Assembly (NCBI GenBank): GCA_002437815.1
Contig: DJRP01000034.1
Coordinates: 119,414 to 183,413 of the forward strand
DNA length: 64,000 bases
Source of the DNA: Collinsella sp. UBA6357
GTDB lineage: Bacteria; Actinomycetota; Coriobacteriia; Coriobacteriales; Coriobacteriaceae
Direction: 5' to 3'
How positions within the stretch are numbered: the stretch's first letter is position 1; each line of letters begins with the position of its first letter. Shown one piece after another: positions 8,440-17,707 of the stretch. Made by a program: the position numbers and the translations under genes. The notes beneath the pieces are model-generated. The model saw only the letters and a program-made list of their open reading frames with translations. It was not told the DNA's origin and did no database searches.

Positions 8440-8797
8440 TGAACCCCTCCTTAAGCCTATAGTAAGTATATCTTCTTTAAAACCATCCATATGGTATATC
8501 TACATGTATAACGATAGATAATAGTTAGAAACCCGTTCTATAAAAAAATTAGAGCGCTATAATAAAAAACAGGCGATCGGTTTCGCTGGGAATCCGGTAG
8601 TGTCGGTCGTTCGACTTCGACGCGTGCCGCATTTTGCCGACGTCCGCTTCTGGCCCGGCGCCTTATGTTGTTTAAACGTTTGCCGAATAATGGATGGGAG
8701 AGCCGCTGTCTTTGCAGGTCATGGAGTACCATGCAAGGCAATGTGTGTTTACGCGCGGGCGACGCTCGTGACGGCTAGGGATCGAAAGGTAATCGAT
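8440..8797. promoter_or_regulatory. Divergent promoter region of gntR-manA and glucokinase
   Basis: A 358-nt gap without a gene. It holds an A/T-rich stretch (about 8455-8565), unlike the surrounding GC-rich DNA, with a TATAAT at 8558-8563 on the plus strand. At about 8491-8513 lies GGTATATCTACATGTATAAC, an imperfect palindrome of the size GntR/HutC repressors bind. The remaining 200 nt before the glucokinase gene show no clear structure. Confidence 0.45.
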
Positions 8798-9757
8798 ATG
8801 GAAGCCAAGCATTACTACATCGGTATCGACGTCGGCGGCACCTCGGTCAAGGAGGGCTTGTTTGACGAGGACGGCAACCTGCTCGCCAAGGTAAGCGTTC
8901 CCACGCCGCCCATCGTGGATGAGGCAGGCTTTGCCGCCGTAACGGGCGCCATCGATCAGATCGTCGCCAAGGCGCAGATTCCGCGTGCCTTCGTGTCCGG
9001 CATCGGGCTCGCCGTGCCCTGCCCCATCCCCGCTGCGGGCGATGCCAAGGTCAAGGCCAACATCGACATCAAGCTCCCCGAGCTCAAAGAGGCTATCGCC
9101 GCGCATTGCCCCGATGCCCAGGTCAAGTACGAGAACGATGCCAATGCGGCCGCCATGGGTGAGGCCTGGCTGGGATCTGCCAAGGGCGTGAGCAACGTGG
9201 TCATGGTTACCATCGGCACCGGTGTGGGCGGTGGCGTCATCGTTGACGGCGACGTGGTGTCGGGCGTCGTGGGCGCCGGCGGCGAGATCGGGCATATGTG
9301 CCTGGAACCCAACGAGGAACGTACCTGCGGCTGTGGCGAGCACGGCCATCTCGAGCAGTACTCGAGCGCCACGGGCGTGGTCAACAACTATCTGGCGGCG
9401 TGCAAGGATGCGGGCGTCGAGCCCATCGAGCTCACCGGCCCCTCCGATTCCAAGGATGTGTTCCAAGCGGCGCGCGAAGGCGATGCGCAAGCTCTTGCTG
9501 CGGCCGAAAAGATGGCCGACTATCTGGGTCGCGCTCTATCGCTTATCGCCAACGTCGTGGACCCCGAGGTCTTTCTGATCGGTGGCGGCGCCTCGGCAAG
9601 CGCCGATGTCTATCTTGATACGGTCATCGAGCGCTACCGTCACTATGCGTTTCCGGCGTCGCGGGAGACGCCCATCAAGGTTGCCTCGTTGGGCAACGAC
9701 GCCGGTATTATCGGCGCCGCCTATGTGGCTCTCAAGGCCGCCAACAAGCTGGCGTAA
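8798..9757 (+). CDS. ROK-family glucokinase
   Basis: Cytoplasmic sugar kinase of 319 residues, most likely ATP:glucose 6-phosphotransferase. It has the ATP-binding GIDVGGTSVKEGLF at the N-terminus, the catalytic ENDANAAAMGE, GTGVGGGVI, and the ROK metal motif. That motif, normally C-x-C-G-x-x-G-C-x-E, reads CGCGEHGHLE here: Cys177 and Cys179 are kept but the third Cys is His184. A zinc site with mixed ligands is still possible. The start is ATG 8798 with GAAAGG upstream; longer frames are non-coding. A good terminator follows. Sugar specificity is inferred. Confidence 0.88.
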   Translation: MEAKHYYIGIDVGGTSVKEGLFDEDGNLLAKVSVPTPPIVDEAGFAAVTGAIDQIVAKAQIPRAFVSGIGLAVPCPIPAAGDAKVKANIDIKLPELKEAIAAHCPDAQVKYENDANAAAMGEAWLGSAKGVSNVVMVTIGTGVGGGVIVDGDVVSGVVGAGGEIGHMCLEPNEERTCGCGEHGHLEQYSSATGVVNNYLAACKDAGVEPIELTGPSDSKDVFQAAREGDAQALAAAEKMADYLGRALSLIANVVDPEVFLIGGGASASADVYLDTVIERYRHYAFPASRETPIKVASLGNDAGIIGAAYVALKAANKLA

Positions 9758-9805
9758 CCTGTTATAGGGCAACGTGCCTTTTGGGATAGACGCGACCCGT
9801 CTGAG

Positions 9806-9839
9806 GCCGCGGGTCGCAATACCGGCCCGCGGTTTTTTT
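9806..9839 (+). terminator. Terminator of the glucokinase gene
   Basis: Stem CCGCGGG (9807-9813) with CCCGCGG (9826-9832), then seven T. Confidence 0.9.
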
Positions 9840-9967
9840 GCGCCACAATCCATAGCAATTATGCCGTCTCCGTGAAACCGTTTCGCCGCGGGATGGTGCC
9901 CCCGCGGCGCGGGACAGAATGTCCCCCAGTGTTCAAGAACGATGCCTGACACGAGGGGAGTCTGGCT

Positions 9968-11827
9968 ATGCGCAAGAGGGTCAAGGTTGCCGCCGCCGTG
10001 CTCGCCGCCGCCATTCTCATCGCCGTGAGCGCGACGGCCTACCATGACTTCATGTCGACCAAGATCTATGACGAGAGCTCCGAGAATCTCGTTTCGACCT
10101 ATGAGCAGATTGACAAGACGTTCGAACTTTTTGCCCAGCGCAACTGGAACGTGCTCGCCGATTGGGACAGTACTCTTCAGTCCGCGACGGCGGCGGGCGA
10201 TATCTCGGCCGTGTGGAATCAAGCCAAGAGCCGCAAGGACTCTTGGAACTACGACGAGGTCTACCTCTTCAATAAATCCAATGCCTTTATCACCGAAAGC
10301 GGCCGCGCGGGAAACGCCGACAGCATCGATGGCGTGTTCCAGGAGATGTACGCCGCCGGCAAGCCGTGGATCTCGAGCTTTATCGCCTCGGACGGCGCCC
10401 GCAAGATCGTGTTTGCCGTGCCGTTGTCCCAACCGTTCACCAATGGGGGCGTGACCTATGACGGCCTGGCCGTGAGTTATGACAACGACGTGGTCATGGA
10501 TATGATCGCGGGCAAGGTTTTTCGCGGACAGAGTGACTGCTACGTGGTTCATGGTTCGGGCGATGTGGTGTTCTCGTTGCAGCCCAAGAGTGAGATCGAG
10601 CAGTTTGTCTCCAACATCTTCGGCTATCTGGAAAAGCATGCCGAGTTTTCGCGGGGGAGCCTTGTCGATGTCGAGGATCGGATCGGCCACAAGAAGGCCG
10701 GCAGCGCATTTTGTTCCTTCAACGGGCGTGACTACTATCTTGTCTATCAGCCCGCGGGGATCGGCGACTGGTCGATCGTCGGTCTTGTGCGCGCTGACGC
10801 CGTCGACTCCGGCATGAACGAGGTTCAGTTCATCACCATGGGCGCGATCGGTATCGTGGGCATCGTTGTCGCGGCTGCGGGCATCGTCGTCGTCATTCGC
10901 GTGGACCGCAGGCGCATCCGGCGCAAGGAGGAGGAGCGTCTGGCGGCCGAGAACCAGAGGCTTGCGATCAACCAGCTGCTGGGCGGCCTCAGGCGCATCG
11001 TCGACCGTTTCGCCGTGATCGACCTTGCGAACGGGACTTACGAGTACCAGGAAAACCAGCTCGCCGACGGCATGTATCCGCAAAAGGGCCGCTATGCCGA
11101 TCTGGTCGACGCGATAACCCAACGCTACGTGGCGTTCTCGGACACGGAGGACGCCAAGCTCTCGCATCTGCTTGCCCCGGAACGTCTGCGCCAGATGGTG
11201 GGGAAGCGCGAGGACGTCATCAGGATCGAGTACTGCGGTCGCAACGGGGACGTCTACAAGGTGCTCAACATCATTCCGCTCGATTGGGACGGCGCGGGCA
11301 AGGTCACCAGGCTCATGTTTGTCTCGCAGGATATCGGGCAGCGCGTGGAGTTGCAGACGATGGCGAACACCGACGGCCTGACGGGCCTCTTCAACGAACG
11401 GTATTTCTCGTCGATCCTGCGGGCGCGTGAGGCGGCGCACCAGTCGTTTGCGCTGTTCTACCTTGATCTCGATCGCTTCAAGCCGGTCAACGACACCTAC
11501 GGGCACGATATGGGCGACAAGCTGCTCAAGGCTGTAGCGGCACGTCTGCTCGATTGCGTCCGCAGCACGGACTTTGCCTTTAGAATCGGCGGTGACGAGT
11601 TCGCGCTCGTGCTGGACGGCGAGCTTGCGGACGACGTGTGCCAGATGATGTTCGAGCGTATCACTGCCGCGGTCTCGCGTCCCTACGATATCGATGGGAC
11701 CGAGATCGATGTCGGCACGAGCTGCGGGTGGGCGTGCTGTCCCGGCGAGGGGAGCGCCGAGGAAGTCCGTATCATCGCCGACCGCCGCATGTACGCCTGC
11801 AAGGAGCACAACCACGCCGAGCGCTAA
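9968..11827 (+). CDS. Membrane-anchored diguanylate cyclase (GGDEF protein)
   Basis: Makes cyclic di-GMP from two GTP. Of 619 residues, a membrane segment lies at about 6-26, an extracytoplasmic sensor region (Cache-like by layout) at about 30-285, a second membrane segment at 287-311, a short PAS-like stretch, and the GGDEF domain at about 455-615. The active site is an intact GGDEF at 541-545, and RSTD at 532-535 matches the inhibitory I-site, so product feedback is likely. NTDGLTGLFN marks the domain start. No EAL domain is fused. Monocistronic. The signal it senses is unknown. Confidence 0.92.
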   Translation: MRKRVKVAAAVLAAAILIAVSATAYHDFMSTKIYDESSENLVSTYEQIDKTFELFAQRNWNVLADWDSTLQSATAAGDISAVWNQAKSRKDSWNYDEVYLFNKSNAFITESGRAGNADSIDGVFQEMYAAGKPWISSFIASDGARKIVFAVPLSQPFTNGGVTYDGLAVSYDNDVVMDMIAGKVFRGQSDCYVVHGSGDVVFSLQPKSEIEQFVSNIFGYLEKHAEFSRGSLVDVEDRIGHKKAGSAFCSFNGRDYYLVYQPAGIGDWSIVGLVRADAVDSGMNEVQFITMGAIGIVGIVVAAAGIVVVIRVDRRRIRRKEEERLAAENQRLAINQLLGGLRRIVDRFAVIDLANGTYEYQENQLADGMYPQKGRYADLVDAITQRYVAFSDTEDAKLSHLLAPERLRQMVGKREDVIRIEYCGRNGDVYKVLNIIPLDWDGAGKVTRLMFVSQDIGQRVELQTMANTDGLTGLFNERYFSSILRAREAAHQSFALFYLDLDRFKPVNDTYGHDMGDKLLKAVAARLLDCVRSTDFAFRIGGDEFALVLDGELADDVCQMMFERITAAVSRPYDIDGTEIDVGTSCGWACCPGEGSAEEVRIIADRRMYACKEHNHAER

Positions 11828-11934
11828 CACGGTTGCGGCGTCCCGCTCCAAAATGGGGGCTGTTGGCTCTTTTGGCTGGGCGGTGCGTGCTACCATAGAT
11901 GTATCTGAGTCAACACCGTATGTGGAGGAACCCC

Positions 11935-12858
11935 ATGGCAAACGTTCTTGTCTTTGGTCACCAGAATCCCGATAACGACGCCATCATGAGCGCCGTCGTC
12001 CTGTCCCAGCTGCTCAACCAGGTTGAGTACGCCGGCAACACCTACGAGGCCTGCGCCCTCGGTCAGCTTCCGGCCGAGTCCGCGAAGCTGCTTGCCGACG
12101 CCGGACTGCCTGAGCCCCGCCAGATCGAGTCCGTCGAGGAGGGCCAGCTCGTAGTCCTGACCGACCACAACGAGTCCGCCCAGTCCGTTGTGGGCCTCAA
12201 GAGCGCCACGGTCTTCGGCGTTGTCGACCATCACCGCATCGGTGATTTCGAGACCGCCGGCCCGCTTCACTACATCGCTCTTCCCTGGGGTTCCAGCTGC
12301 ACCATCGTCTCCAAGCTCGCCGGCGTGCTCGGCGTCGAGCTTTCCGATGCCCAGGCCAAGCTTCTGCTGTCGGCCATGATGACCGATACGCTCATGCTCA
12401 AGAGCCCCACCACCACCGATGTCGACCGCGCCGTCGCCGCCGAGCTCGGCGAGCGCCTCGGCCTCGATCCGGTCAAGTTTGGCATGGAGGTTTTCCTGTC
12501 CCGTCCGTCCGGCTCCTTCACTGCGGCCGAGATGGTCGGCAATGATATCAAGATGTTCGAGCCTGCCGGCAAAAAGCTGCTCATCGGCCAGTACGAGACC
12601 GTCGACAAGAGCCGTGCGCTCGGCATGATCGACGAGATTCGCGAGGCCATGCGCGCTTACGCCTCCGATAAGGGTGCCGATGGCATCGTCCTGTGCATCA
12701 CCGATATCATGGAGGAGGGCTCGCAGGTTCTGTTCGAGGGCGACACCGAGATCGCGCAGAAGGGTCTGGCCATCGCCGACGAGCACGACGGCGTCTGGAT
12801 GCCGGGTGTCCTTTCCCGCAAGAAGCAGGTTGCGGCGCCTATCATGGCGGCCTGCTAG
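11935..12858 (+). CDS. ppaC: Manganese-dependent inorganic pyrophosphatase (class II, DHH family)
   Basis: Hydrolyses pyrophosphate to phosphate, pulling biosynthetic reactions forward. The 307-residue protein carries GHQNPDNDA near the start, the DHH signature at 98-100 (DHHRIGDF), and the C-terminal SRKKQ at 294-298 that grips the substrate. No CBS or DRTGG regulatory insert is present, so this is the short form. The ATG 11935 start has GGAGGAA at ideal spacing. Monocistronic, with a long hairpin after it. Confidence 0.95.
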   Translation: MANVLVFGHQNPDNDAIMSAVVLSQLLNQVEYAGNTYEACALGQLPAESAKLLADAGLPEPRQIESVEEGQLVVLTDHNESAQSVVGLKSATVFGVVDHHRIGDFETAGPLHYIALPWGSSCTIVSKLAGVLGVELSDAQAKLLLSAMMTDTLMLKSPTTTDVDRAVAAELGERLGLDPVKFGMEVFLSRPSGSFTAAEMVGNDIKMFEPAGKKLLIGQYETVDKSRALGMIDEIREAMRAYASDKGADGIVLCITDIMEEGSQVLFEGDTEIAQKGLAIADEHDGVWMPGVLSRKKQVAAPIMAAC

Positions 12859-12874
12859 AGGTTGACCGATCCCG

Positions 12875-12990
12875 GCGACCGGATCACAGCACCGCACCTT
12901 GGCGTTCAAACCTTCGGGCGCCGCACGCAAGGCGTGCGCCCTCGGTTTCCACGCCAATCTGCGGCACTGTGACCGGTCGTTTCCTTTTTA
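12875..12990 (+). terminator. Very long imperfect hairpin and T tract after ppaC
   Basis: Outer arms of about 30 nt (12876-12905 and 12951-12979; one bulge, a few mismatches) enclose an inner perfect stem built on GCGCACGC/GCGTGCGC with flanking AAACC/GGTTT. TTTCCTTTTT follows. It looks like an oversized rho-independent terminator. Confidence 0.65.
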
Positions 12991-13178
12991 GGTGGTAGCT
13001 GGTCTGCCGCTGAGGTTTCTACTCGTGGACAACCTGTGGTTCCGCTCGCCGGCCGCGTACGGTCGGTATCCGGGCAGGGTAGGCTAGACACAACGTATTG
13101 AGATTTGGCGCGAGTCCGCATCTATATGTGGGCCCGCGCTTTTTCGAGACGGGCCCTGCCCCGTGAAAGGAGCCGCCC

Positions 13179-14537
13179 ATGGACACCCGTGAGCAGCTGT
13201 TCTACGAGCGTGAGCGCAAACGCCTCGAGCGCCATGACCTTTGGGAGCGTATCACCGAGAACGGCACGATCTCGGCCGCCGTTATGGTGCTCGCTGCCAT
13301 CGCCGCCGTCATCTGCGCCAACTCGAATGCCTATGAGTCCGTTCATCACTTTTTGGAGCAGCCGCTCTTTTTGGGGTTGGGCTCCTGGACGGCCGGTCTT
13401 ACGGTCGAGCTCTTCGTCAACGACTTTCTCATGGCCATCTTCTTTTTGCTGGTGGGTATCGAGCTCAAATATGAGATGACCGTCGGCGAGCTCAAAAATC
13501 CGCGTCAGGCGATGTTGCCGATGCTTGCGGCCGTGGGCGGCGTGGTCGTTCCGGCCTGCATCTATCTGATCTTCAACCACAATGGCGCCGCAAACGGCTG
13601 GGCCATCCCCATGGCAACGGACATCGCCTTCGCGCTCGGGGTACTTTCGCTGCTCGGCAACCGCGTGCCCAATGGCGTGCGCGTCTTCTTCTCGACGCTT
13701 GCCATCGCCGACGACCTTATCTCCATCGCCGCGATCGCTATCTTCTATGGTCAGAGCCCGAGCCTCTTTTGGCTCGCTGCGGCGGCGGTGGTGACGGCGG
13801 CCCTCGTTGCGCTCAACAAGACGCAACACTACCGTTTGGCACCCTACGCGCTCTTGGGCTTGGTGCTGTGGTTCTGCATGTTCCAGAGCGGCGTGCACGC
13901 GACGCTCGCGGGTGTGATTCTGGCCTTTACCATTCCGGCCAAGTGCGGCGTCAAGCTCGACAATCTTACCGAGTGGCTCGGTGAGTGCCTGCCCGGACTC
14001 GAGGACCGTTATGACGATGAGGCGCACATCCTGGGTCAGCACGACTTTACCCGCGCCACGACCAAGGTTGAGCGCGTGATGCACCGTGTGACCCCACCGC
14101 TCGTGCGTATGGAGCGCCTCATTTCGACGCCGGTGAATTTCGTGATTCTTCCGATTTTCGCCTTTGTCAACGCTCAGGTGCGCCTCGTGGGAGTGGACAT
14201 GGGTGCGCTCATTGCCGATCCGGTCACGATCGGTGTGTACTTCGGCATGCTGCTGGGCAAGCCGATCGGTATCTTCGGAGTGACGTTTGCACTGGTCAAG
14301 CTCGGTTTGGCGGAGCTTCCGCACAAGGTCGACTGGCATATGATCGCCGGTGTGGGCATTCTCGGCGGTATCGGCTTTACGATGTCGATTCTTATCAGCG
14401 GCCTGGCTTTCCCGGGCGCGGAGTTCGAGATGCTTGCCGCCAAGGCTGCCATCTTGGCCGGATCGGTCACAGCGGCCGTGCTTGGCATGCTGTATATGAG
14501 CGTGGTGTGCAAAAGGCCCGCAAAAGCCTCTAGATAG
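13179..14537 (+). CDS. nhaA: Na+/H+ antiporter NhaA
   Basis: Exchanges cytoplasmic Na+ (or Li+) for external H+ for pH and salt balance. The 452-residue protein is longer than the typical 390 because of an extended N-terminus and a loop near residues 270-300. It has about twelve membrane segments, the transport aspartates D178-D179 (IADDLIS) corresponding to E. coli D163/D164, and the GxxPxATDIAFALG region that forms the ion path. ATG 13179 has GAAAGGAG upstream. It stands alone, downstream of the long ppaC hairpin. Confidence 0.95.
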   Translation: MDTREQLFYERERKRLERHDLWERITENGTISAAVMVLAAIAAVICANSNAYESVHHFLEQPLFLGLGSWTAGLTVELFVNDFLMAIFFLLVGIELKYEMTVGELKNPRQAMLPMLAAVGGVVVPACIYLIFNHNGAANGWAIPMATDIAFALGVLSLLGNRVPNGVRVFFSTLAIADDLISIAAIAIFYGQSPSLFWLAAAAVVTAALVALNKTQHYRLAPYALLGLVLWFCMFQSGVHATLAGVILAFTIPAKCGVKLDNLTEWLGECLPGLEDRYDDEAHILGQHDFTRATTKVERVMHRVTPPLVRMERLISTPVNFVILPIFAFVNAQVRLVGVDMGALIADPVTIGVYFGMLLGKPIGIFGVTFALVKLGLAELPHKVDWHMIAGVGILGGIGFTMSILISGLAFPGAEFEMLAAKAAILAGSVTAAVLGMLYMSVVCKRPAKASR

Positions 14538-14577
14538 GCGAGTGCCACAAGAAACGAGAACGGCCGCGAGGTGGCCG

Positions 14578-14794
14578 TATCCAAAAAGTGCCGTCCGTGA
14601 GTTATGTTACGGGCGGCACATCATTTTTCTGTAAGGGTAAAACGGAGTTTTGGGAGGCTCCTAGGGGCGGTTTGAAAGCGTTTTGCCTCAAAGGACGGCT
14701 CGGATTTCAAATGTGGCTCTAAAAACGGGGCACAGGGCGTTATTTGGCTGCCACTAATTCGATAACAGAACTCACGGACGGCACTTTTTGGATA
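14578..14794. repeat. Intergenic inverted-repeat element, GATATCC-type ends
   Basis: A perfect 26-bp inverted repeat (TATCCAAAAAGTGCCGTCCG-TGAGTT at 14578-14603; partner 14769-14794) extends inward by about seven more pairs with one or two mismatches. The loop is 165 nt and holds no ORF. A related element with the same outer ends is at 29163-29384. Confidence 0.85.
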
Positions 14795-14829
14795 TCAAGG
14801 TCGATGAGGCCTCAAATCCCAAAGCGAAA

Positions 14830-15084
14830 CTACTCGACCGTACCGTACATCGCGCCCCAGCCGTGGGCAGCGAGGGCCGAGTTGAGTTGATCGCAGAGCG
14901 CTTGGCGGTCGTAGACGCCGGGAGGGAGCAAGTTGACGATCTCCATGAGATCAGGAGCCAGATCGACTATCTCGGCTTGGACGATCAAGTCCAGACGGTC
15001 GATGACTTTGCGGTCGGCAAAGAGCCCGTCGATGAGCCGTTGAAGGTCGCCGAATTCTTCTGCCTGAAACGAGCCGTATCGCAT
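14830..15084 (-). CDS. Small protein of unknown function
   Basis: An 84-residue, acidic, leucine-rich protein (MRYGSFQAEEFGDLQRLIDG) with no membrane segment or recognised motif. It is taken as real because AAGGAGA sits eight bases before ATG 15084, base composition is gene-like, and no other gene occupies this stretch. It diverges from the aminotransferase gene and lies beside the right end of the inverted-repeat element, which overlaps none of it. Function unknown. Confidence 0.55.
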   Translation of the reverse strand: MRYGSFQAEEFGDLQRLIDGLFADRKVIDRLDLIVQAEIVDLAPDLMEIVNLLPPGVYDRQALCDQLNSALAAHGWGAMYGTVE

Positions 15085-15229
15085 GAGGTCTCCTTGCTTG
15101 CGTTGCGCGCATAGTCGATGTGCAAAAGTTGCAATGGGCTTAATCTACCACGGCATCGCGGAGGGCGCTCACGCGGCGGTCTATACTAGAGCGCGTTGCT
15201 AACATCCCGCTTCGCGAAAGGTCGCATCA

Positions 15230-16534
15230 ATGCAGACGATCTACCAGAAGATGGAAACCACCGAGCTCGATGCCGCTATCGCCGCGCTCAAGGCTCAGGT
15301 CGATACGATCAAGGCTGAGGGTCTTGCGCTGGATATGGCACGCGGCAAGCCGTCGCCCGCCCAGGTCGACATCTCGCGTCCCATGCTCGATATCCTCGAC
15401 TCGAGCGCCGATCTGCACGATGGCACCGTCGATTGCTCCAATTACGGCTGCTTCGAGGGCATTCCGTCGGCGCGCAAGCTTGCCGGCGAGTTTTTAGGGT
15501 GCCCTGCCGAGCAGACGCTGGTGCTCGGTTCTTCGAGCTTGCTGGTCGAGCATGATATCGCCGGCATGTTCTGGCGCTGCGGTACCTGCGGGTCCGCTCC
15601 TTGGGCCGATTACGCGCCCGCGCATGCGGGAAACAAGATCAAGTTCCTCTGCCCCGTGCCCGGTTACGATCGCCACTTTGGCATCACGGCCGACCTGGGG
15701 ATCGAGAACGTGCCCGTCGCCATGACCGAATTCGGTCCTGATATGGATGAGGTCGAGCGCCTTGTTGCTAACGACGATTCGATCAAGGGGATCTGGTGCG
15801 TGCCCAAATACTCTAACCCCACGGGTATCACCTTTAGCGACGAGACCGTTCGCCGCCTGGCGACCATGAAGACCGCCGCAGACGATTTTCGCATCTTCTG
15901 GGATAACGCCTATTGCGTGCACGATCTGTACGACGAGGGCGACGAGCTCGTCAACATCTTCGACATCGCGCGTGCCGCCGGCACCGAGGACCGCGTCGTG
16001 GCATTCGCCTCGACGTCCAAGATCACCTTCCCGGGCGCGGGCATCGGGTTTATCGGTGCTTCGCCTGCGGTGATCGCCGAGTTCTCCCAGCGCCTCAAGG
16101 CCGGTCTGATCAGCGCCGACAAGATGAACCAGCTTCGTCACGTGCGCTTTATGCCTACGCTCGATGCGGTCAAGGAGCACATGAAGAAGCACGCTGAGTT
16201 CTTGCGTCCGCGCTTCGAGGCCGTCGAGCGCAAGCTTACCGAGGGGCTGGGCGACACGGGTTGCGCCACCTGGACGCACCCGCGCGGCGGCTACTTCGTG
16301 AGCTTCGATGGTCCTGAGGGTTCGGCCCAGCGCGTGGCGGCTCTTTGCGCCGATATGGGCGTCAAGCTTACGCCGGCCGGTGCCACCTGGCCTTATGGGC
16401 GCGACCCGCGTGACACCAACATCCGCATCGCGCCGAGCTATCCCACGGTCGATGAGCTCGAGGCAGCGCTCGATGTGCTCGTGCTTGCCGTCAAACTGGT
16501 GTCCGCCGAGCTCGCCCGCGCCGAACGCTCCTAG
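15230..16534 (+). CDS. Class I aminotransferase, MocR-type aspartate aminotransferase family
   Basis: Pyridoxal-phosphate enzyme of 434 residues. The N-terminal LALDMARGKPSPAQVDISRP and CSNYGCFEG are characteristic of the Aminotran_MocR family, whose studied members include aspartate aminotransferases of actinobacteria. The cofactor lysine is Lys264 in STSKITFPGAG; WDNAYCVHDL holds the Asp and Tyr that position the ring. No HTH domain is fused, so it is an enzyme and not a MocR regulator. The start ATG 15230 follows GAAAGG. Substrate is inferred from family only. Confidence 0.88.
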   Translation: MQTIYQKMETTELDAAIAALKAQVDTIKAEGLALDMARGKPSPAQVDISRPMLDILDSSADLHDGTVDCSNYGCFEGIPSARKLAGEFLGCPAEQTLVLGSSSLLVEHDIAGMFWRCGTCGSAPWADYAPAHAGNKIKFLCPVPGYDRHFGITADLGIENVPVAMTEFGPDMDEVERLVANDDSIKGIWCVPKYSNPTGITFSDETVRRLATMKTAADDFRIFWDNAYCVHDLYDEGDELVNIFDIARAAGTEDRVVAFASTSKITFPGAGIGFIGASPAVIAEFSQRLKAGLISADKMNQLRHVRFMPTLDAVKEHMKKHAEFLRPRFEAVERKLTEGLGDTGCATWTHPRGGYFVSFDGPEGSAQRVAALCADMGVKLTPAGATWPYGRDPRDTNIRIAPSYPTVDELEAALDVLVLAVKLVSAELARAERS

Positions 16535-16620
16535 CGCCTGCCTGCTCACGAAGCGAGCCTGTCAAGCCGTCTCGTCGCACGTATTCTTAAACGTTCTCCA
16601 TTTGTCCGAGGAGTGATTCC

Positions 16621-16935
16621 ATGGATCTTGGCATCTCCACCAACCCTACCCCCGAGTGCTACACCATCGCCGTCGCCGGCGAGATCGATATCTCCAACGC
16701 CGATAGCCTGCGCAACGCCATCGACCTGGCGCTTGAACAGCCGACCGAAGCCGTGGTGCTCGACTTTGCCCAGGTGAGCTATATCGATTCGACGGGTATT
16801 GGCGTGCTGGTGGGCGCCGCTCATCATGCGGTCGACCATGGCAAGCGCTTTGCCTGCGTCAATGCGCAGCCCGGTGTGATGCGCGTGGTGCAGCTGCTGG
16901 GCGTCGATCAAGAAATCGATATTACGGCTGCGTAA
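16621..16935 (+). CDS. STAS-domain anti-sigma factor antagonist
   Basis: A 104-residue single STAS domain like SpoIIAA/RsbV. In such proteins a serine is phosphorylated by a partner anti-sigma kinase, and the unphosphorylated form frees a sigma factor. The site here is DSTGIGVL with Ser57 as the likely phospho-acceptor. No kinase, phosphatase or sigma gene is adjacent; neighbours are an aminotransferase and Tat genes, so the partner must be elsewhere. The start ATG has GAGGAG upstream. The domain is certain; the target is not. Confidence 0.88.
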   Translation: MDLGISTNPTPECYTIAVAGEIDISNADSLRNAIDLALEQPTEAVVLDFAQVSYIDSTGIGVLVGAAHHAVDHGKRFACVNAQPGVMRVVQLLGVDQEIDITAA

Positions 16936-17113
16936 CCCTGGCGGTCCTTGCGGCGTGTGAAAAACATCCGCCTCATAAATACAATAGCGTTTGTTGTGCG
17001 CCCGGACGTTCGCTTGCGTCTGGGCGCTATACTTACACCTCAGTGTATCTATGACGAGTTCCGGCCGAATGGCGCGGCACGGGCTCGACTCACATCGAGC
17101 CTTGGAGGTATGT

Positions 17114-17707
17114 GTGTTTGGTATTGGAGAAGGTGAGCTGGCAATCATCCTGGTCTTCGGCTTTTTGCTGTTTGGCCCGGATAAGCTCCCACAGATGGGC
17201 CGCACAATCGGCCGCGCTATCCGTCAGTTCAAAGAGACGCAGGAGAAGATGACGGCGGTCGTCCAAACCGAGATCATCGATCCGGTGACCGAGGCCGCGC
17301 AGGCGCCCGTCAAGCCCAAGAAGTCCAAGTCGGTCGATGACGACGCGGATGACGATGACGAGTCGACCGAGACGACTGCCCCGGCGCACAAGGAGACCTT
17401 TGCCGAGCGTCGCGCTCGTCTGGCCGCCGAGAAAGCTGCCGCCGAGGGCTCGTCCGAGGGCGATGAGTCCGCTGCCGAGGGCGAGGCATCGACCGAGGGA
17501 TCCGAGCAGGATGGGCCTGCCACCGAGGATGCCGTCGAGTCCGAACCCGAGCCCGAGCCTGCAGTGCGTACGACCGCCGACCTGTATGCTCGCCGTCCAC
17601 GCAAGCACAAGGCTGTGGTAGACGAGCTGGCTGCCGAGCTGGCGGCCGAGGAAGCCGAGGCCGCTGCCGCAACTGACGACGATGCCCCGAAGGGAGGCGA
17701 CGAGTAA
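17114..17707 (+). CDS. Sec-independent translocase subunit TatA/TatB
   Basis: Forms, with TatC, the twin-arginine translocase that exports folded proteins. The GTG start at 17114 is five bases after GGAGG and gives VFGIGEGELAIILVFGFLLFGPDKLP, a short N-terminal membrane helix with the conserved FG-P hinge, then an amphipathic helix (residues about 25-50). The rest of the 197 residues is a long Ala/Glu/Asp-rich tail, unusual in length and more TatB-like than TatA-like. The stop codon overlaps the tatC start by one base, so the two are translationally coupled. Confidence 0.9.
   Translation: MFGIGEGELAIILVFGFLLFGPDKLPQMGRTIGRAIRQFKETQEKMTAVVQTEIIDPVTEAAQAPVKPKKSKSVDDDADDDDESTETTAPAHKETFAERRARLAAEKAAAEGSSEGDESAAEGEASTEGSEQDGPATEDAVESEPEPEPAVRTTADLYARRPRKHKAVVDELAAELAAEEAEAAAATDDDAPKGGDE

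Noticed and set aside
9536..11941. 801-residue minus-strand ORF opposite the GGDEF gene
   Set aside because: The plus strand has clear GGDEF and other motifs; the antisense product shows no domain and has no ribosome site.
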